Assembly: GCF_901709675.1 (NCBI RefSeq)
Contig: NC_051089.1
Location: forward strand, 3,014,476-3,078,475
DNA length: 64,000 bases
Origin: Syngnathus acus
Taxonomy: Eukaryota > Chordata > Actinopteri > Syngnathiformes > Syngnathidae
Direction of reading: 5' to 3'
Position numbers and translations under genes: made by a program. Below are positions 47,401 to 53,400 of the stretch, piece by piece. A model generated the notes under the pieces. The model worked only from the letters and a program-made list of their open reading frames with translations. It was not told where the DNA came from and did not search any database. Within the stretch, counting starts at the first letter, position 1. Each line of letters opens with the position of its first letter.

Positions 47401-50400
47401 TTCAACAAATATGACAAAGTGTTCTTTCAAATTACAAACTCTCCCTTTAAGGTAGCTTTGAAAAAAAGGTATGGTTTTTAGGTAAATAATTATATGTGAA
47501 AATCAAGTATAGAAATGTTGAAATATGACCAGAATAATTGTTATATTTATATTTCATAATAGAAAATAGAATAATTATTAAAAAAGGTATGGTTTTTAGG
47601 TAAATAATTATATGTGAAAAATTAAGTATAAAAATGTTGAAATATGATCAGAATAATTATTCAATTTATAAATAGAAAATAGAATAATTATTATATTTAT
47701 ATTTTATAATAATTATTCAGGGATAAAATCATGTTGTTGTTTTTTCCCCAAAATTTTTTTTATACATTTTTGCAAAATTAAGAAAAATAAGTCAAATGGA
47801 TTTTGTTGTCATATTGTTATGAAAAAAGATTCAATAGGACTTAAGAGTACTCGCAACAGATAATACACAAGATTATCGCACGCCTGCCTCCGAAAATGAA
47901 CCGCAATTCGTCCGCCGTCCTGCTTATGAATCTCGACTCGCCCCCCACCGACTCAGCGCAAAAAACAATATCATAATGTTACATTTATGGAGGGAGGGCG
48001 GACGACTCCCTGCATTAACATCATCATTTTGTGTCAGTGTGCCTGCGTGATGTGTTCGTTGTGTGTGTGGGTGTGAATATGTTATCCCACGGGTTGGCTC
48101 CATCGTAAGATTGATGACGGATTTTATACGCCGTCCACACTAATATATATGCGATTCCATGCAAGTATCCGTCTTATTCTGTGCGTTGCAGATTTATCGC
48201 ATCCTGGGCAAGACGGTGGTGTGCTACCCCATCGTCTTTGATCTGAGCGACTTTTACCTTTCTCAGGATGTCATGCTGCTGATTGATGACATTAAGGTAT
48301 GGACACTGATGTAATCCGACAAACTTTCATGCTTGGCCTTCTCCCCGGCTCTCATAGAAGGTCAAAATGGTAAAAATGTGAAAGGTTTATCGTGGGCTAA
48401 CTGCTCCTAAACCTTTATTTAAAGGACAGGCTTGCCGTAAAACGGTTACGATCACATCAAGAATAACGGCGCACATCAAATTGTCAACTAAACTGATGAC
48501 AGCCATCATTTTCTGATTAACAGCTAGCTAACAGCAGAAATAATATCACAGCTTGGATGTCATTTATTGTATCATTATTCCAAATCTTCTTTCTTAGACC
48601 CTTGATATTTAAAAAAAATATTCATTGTTGAGAAAAATAGAATAGTAATTTTCCCAACATTTTTATGTATATTTGAGAAATAAATTGTATTGGTTTTAGA
48701 ATAAATAGAAAGAGAATAGAATTTTTTTTTTTTTTAAATAATTCATTGTTGAGAAAAAATAGAAGTCATTTTTCCCACATTTTTACATATATTTTTGAGA
48801 AATAAATTGTATTGGTTTTAGAAGAAATATATTTTTCCAGGAAAATATTTGCAATATCATGACAATAATTTCTGTCTTTGTCGGACTCAAACGTCTTGTT
48901 TACTCCACCATGATGAGAAAATATTCTTCCAAATGTTATTGTCGTGTTGCAGAACGCACTCCAGTTCATCAAGCAGTGTTGGAAGATGCAAGGACGACCT
49001 CTTTTCTTGGTGCTCATCCACGAGGACAACATCAAGTAAATATATCATCCACAATCTTTTACCGTATTCCTTGCAAGAAAATAACATCTATTTGTCAACG
49101 TCAAGGAATTTGACTTTTTTTCGTGCAACAATCCAAAGACGGTTTATTGTCATCTCTTTAGGGGAAGTCGCTTCAACCCGGTTCTGGACATGCTGGCATC
49201 ATTCAAGAAGGGCCACGTCGGAGGGGTCAAAGTTCATGTGGACAGACTTCAGGTTTGTGCGTCGTCTCAAGCTCCAGATGAGGATGATAGCAGAGGAAGA
49301 GGATAAAGTTGATGATATTGAGATGATGCATGTGTCACCCAGACGCTGATCTCAGGCGCCGTGGTGGAGCAACTGGACTTCCTGCGTGTCAACGAGGCCG
49401 AGTAAGAACCAATCTCGCACCGTATGCTAGCTGACCTTAGTTGCACGTAACATTTGTGATTAACCCCTAAAAAAAAGGATCCCAGAGTTCAAGAGCTTCG
49501 AGGAGCTTGAACTTCCCAAACACTCCAAAGTCAAGCGACAGACGAGCACGCCCAACGCGTCCGACTTGGAGCAGCAGCCCGAGATCAGCGTGGACGAGTG
49601 GCTGAACAAGCCCACCGACGAGATCCTCCAGAAATTCCATGTGAGTCCAGAATCCCCCCGTGGTTTGTTGGAATGGATACAATTGTATTGGATAGCACGT
49701 ACCTAATGAAGTGTCCTTGAAAGTGGAAGCGAGCAAAAAGTTGAGAGCGACTCGCTCGCCGTCGTGCATGAGAATGCCTTGTTTATCTTCTCCCCATTTC
49801 ATGCATATTCCTCATTTAATTCCCATGGAAATGAGGCGATACGCACTATTATCCATTATCGTCATGCGAGACGCCTCATTTCAATTTCATGGCAGCTTTT
49901 CACGAGTTGGTAAAAATGTGCTTTTGTATCCTTGTACACACAATATGGATTAACTGTATTTTGCCATCGTCCAGGATTGCGATTGTTTGGCCAGCCAGGC
50001 TCAACTCGCCGGAATCCTGCTGAGGAGGGAAGGATCGCAGTTTCTCACCAAGGACGGTAAGATAGCTTCAGAGAAATGGAATTTATTTGCGGAGGCATTT
50101 ATTTTTTCTCTTCACTGGTTTGTGTTTAACTTGCAGAGAACCTGATGGAAGAGCTGGAGAGGATCTACCGACAAGCCGGCACCCGGAAACTTTGGTCTGA
50201 TGTTGACACGCATGCACGCGCGCACACAAACACACCGGCATACGCACAAACGTACATTTAACGGGTTGTTTTGTTTAACGGCGCGCAGGCAGGCGGTGCG
50301 CGATGCCGCCGCCATCACCAAGAAGTTGGCCAGCTCTATCGCGCCTCACATTACCTCCATACTTGTGAAGGGCAAGCAGGTAACGGGTTCCGCCAGAAAA

Positions 50401-53400
50401 TGCGGAGTCTGCATGTTAGCCGTTAGCGGCTTGCTTACCGCCGGGCTAACAAGCTAGGTTCAAAATTGCCCGTGCCCATGAATTGGCCATGTTACGAAAG
50501 TAGAGTCATGCCTATGTGAGTTTGGCTGAACGCACTTGCTAGCTAGCTAGCTAGCTTGGTTTCACCTCATTACCCATCACAAAGCCGTGGCACCTTTTGA
50601 CGCTAAACGATGGGGATTTGGACTTTAGAAGGAGAAGACTTTTGGAACAAGTACCAGGGAACCTCTAAAGTCTTCGTCTTCGTTTTTTTCCCCAAATTAT
50701 TTCTATCAATGTCATGAACAGAATCAGTGACCAGTTCTACCCTCACTGGAAACAAATCCAACTAACCGGGCCAATCTCAGACTTTGGTCATACAAGGAAT
50801 TAATGGCCTGTATCAGAGGTTCTAGTATCTTATACCCCCACAAAACTCACAGAGTGACATGGTCACCTCTCCTCAAGGACCCTGCTGACAATCTAGAACT
50901 GGTCCACCGTTCCTCCTGAATTTGGGATTTGATCCGAGTTTACTTTCCTGTGCTCAAAACGTCCAAATTCTGTCATATTGTGAATTTCACCTACGTTCTT
51001 CCTTAGAGGTTCCACTGTACATCATATTCAATTCCAAACCATACTGACCTTACTCACCCAATAGACGTGTGCAAATGTGTGTCCACGCTCGCTGGTGTAT
51101 CATTGTGTGCGCGTGCGTATCTGTGTGTTGTCGTCCGACTGACAACGACAACTTTACACCATCGACTGTTTTGTATTAATTGGCTGAGGGCATATTTGCA
51201 CACACAGCAGCGAGATGTGATTACGCCAAAGAGAAAAGGGCAGGAGAAAGCCCCCAGGCTGTTTTTTTCACCCCTCCTCCCTAGCCCTGCTTGGAAATGG
51301 TATCAGCGCTCCGGGTTCAATTTACTTTCTCATTTCCCTAACATTGGCCAGCAAGTGAAGCTTGAAATAGGTTGGCCAACAAAGTGTCGGCGGATTGACA
51401 CCACATCATGCCTCATAAAACGCCGCGGCTCTGTTGCTTCTTATTCATCTGAGCGCTTTTCGTGTTCCCGTGCTGAATACCGACACACAAACACACACTC
51501 GGCATTCATCCTAGCTTATTATTGAAATGATTTAATTTTTTCTGTGACGATGGCTTCTGCTCCGCGGTTGCCAGTGGCAACGTGCGCTGCTTTCCACCCT
51601 CGGAGGCAGGCAAGAGGAGGCACTCTGAATTTTACAAATATAATGAGTGAACATTAAAATACGGATTATTAAGAAAAAAATCTGCCTTACATGAATAATT
51701 AGAAAATGCCGGTTGACTGTTAGTCATTCATTACGTTTTCAGCGAGGCTGAAAAGGATATTTTCTCCATTTGTCTCTTAGTTGATTTTTTTCAGGAGGTA
51801 AATAAGGAGACTGGACAAGATTTTGAAATTAGTTGCCACAGGGGCGAACGTTAAAAAGGTCCTACTGCATCAATGATAGTAATTTTCATTCAAGTTGTAT
51901 TTTAGTTTAAGCACAGGGGTTTGTCAATCTACTGCCCCCTGCTGTTTTGGAGTGTTATGTTAGCTAACTTCCACGTAGATGTATATTTTCCATGGCAAAT
52001 TGTTCGCACCTGGCTTGTAAGATCCTCTAATGCAAGATCGGGAGCTGCGTTGTTTGTCTGACGTCCAATGTCTTTTCGCCCACTAGGTCCGTTGTCCGTC
52101 TTGCCGCCAGTCTGTTAACTAAGCTGGTGGACAGCCTTGCTCCCAGTATTACTAGTGTTTTAGTGCATGGCAAGCAGGTAAGTGGACACGTGGGCACCAG
52201 GGAGATCCTGGGGGGGAAATCTTTCTGGATTTTTCTGACTAAATGTCAAACATTTTCCAAATTTAATTCCCCTAAAAAAACATCTTGAGATATGTGATAT
52301 ATTTAGGGCTGTATTCTGTCTTCCAGTTTTCTACATTTATTTTTTATTATTATTAATTTGATTTGTTTTAATTTTGGTTTATATATATATGCATTAATTT
52401 GTCAATTTGTACTATATTGTATTCTGTTTTTTTCAACGTTTTTTTTATTTTTGTTTCTTTTAATTTTATTAAATAATACATTCATATTTTATTTTAATTT
52501 TTTTAAATTTTCATCCAATTTTATTCTCACACATTGTTTTCCCCGGCGTGGCCATAATACCACAACAATGACTGATTGGCTCAATGATTATCCTATTGTT
52601 CATTTTAATGTTCACTGAGAAAAAAAGAACAAAAAACTGAAGTCACGTTGGAGCTCCTCGTGCCGTTTCCTCCTGCGGGAAGTACTGGTCACCGCATGTG
52701 CACTCGCTATTCATCACGTCTCATGGCCGTGTACGTGCCCGCTGATCCTCTCATGACCCCTTCGAGAGTGCTTCCACCGTTCCGTCCCAAGTGTTCCTTA
52801 CAGATTAGCCTCCTCTTTTGGAGCGCCTCGCTTATCTAGCCTCATTTTTCGTTTTACTTTCTTTTTTTTCATAGCTGCGCGAACACTTTTAGCCTTTCAT
52901 TATGCTCAAGTAGCTCAAGGTGTGCATCTGCATATAGATTGCCTTGACACAGCCTACTTGCAAATTTGGGGATGCCTTCTCTTAGTTTTGATCAGGACCA
53001 GGTTTTCGTTATATTCTGTTTATTCAAAAACTCTCTAAAGTTTTGATATTAAGTCCTCTATTGACAACTCATCGCAAAAGTTCTTCAAGACTGATGATTG
53101 CACTAAAAGAACAGTTCTGAGTTGCTGTCGGTAAAGTTGAAGGTTGATGATTCAGCGAGTCGTTACAAATCCATAATGTATGGAGAATGGAGATGGCTGC
53201 ATGTACGTGGCATGACCAACCCCACCATCCCCGGATATCTGGAGACCTTTCTAATTCCAGGCGGGTTTTTTCCCCCAGGTGACCCTCGGCGTGTTTGGCC
53301 ATGAGGAGGAAGTGATTTCCAACCCGCTGTCTCCCAGCGTCATCCAGGGTATCATCTACAGCAAGTGTTGTCCACCAGGGGGCGAGCGTGAGGCTGTCCT

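Larger units (their letters stand above)
50380..53278. other. introns around phkb exon 25B
   Basis: Apart from exon 25B (52087-52177) this 2.9 kb has a (GCTA)n run near 50541-50558, a CTCF-like word at 51931-51945 and T-rich sequence at 52320-52520. No other gene is recognised. Confidence 0.7.

Noticed and set aside
48849-49349. 166-codon open frame overlapping phkb exons 19 and 20
   Set aside because: It is the wrong frame across the real exons, which are fixed by homology, phase and splice sites.
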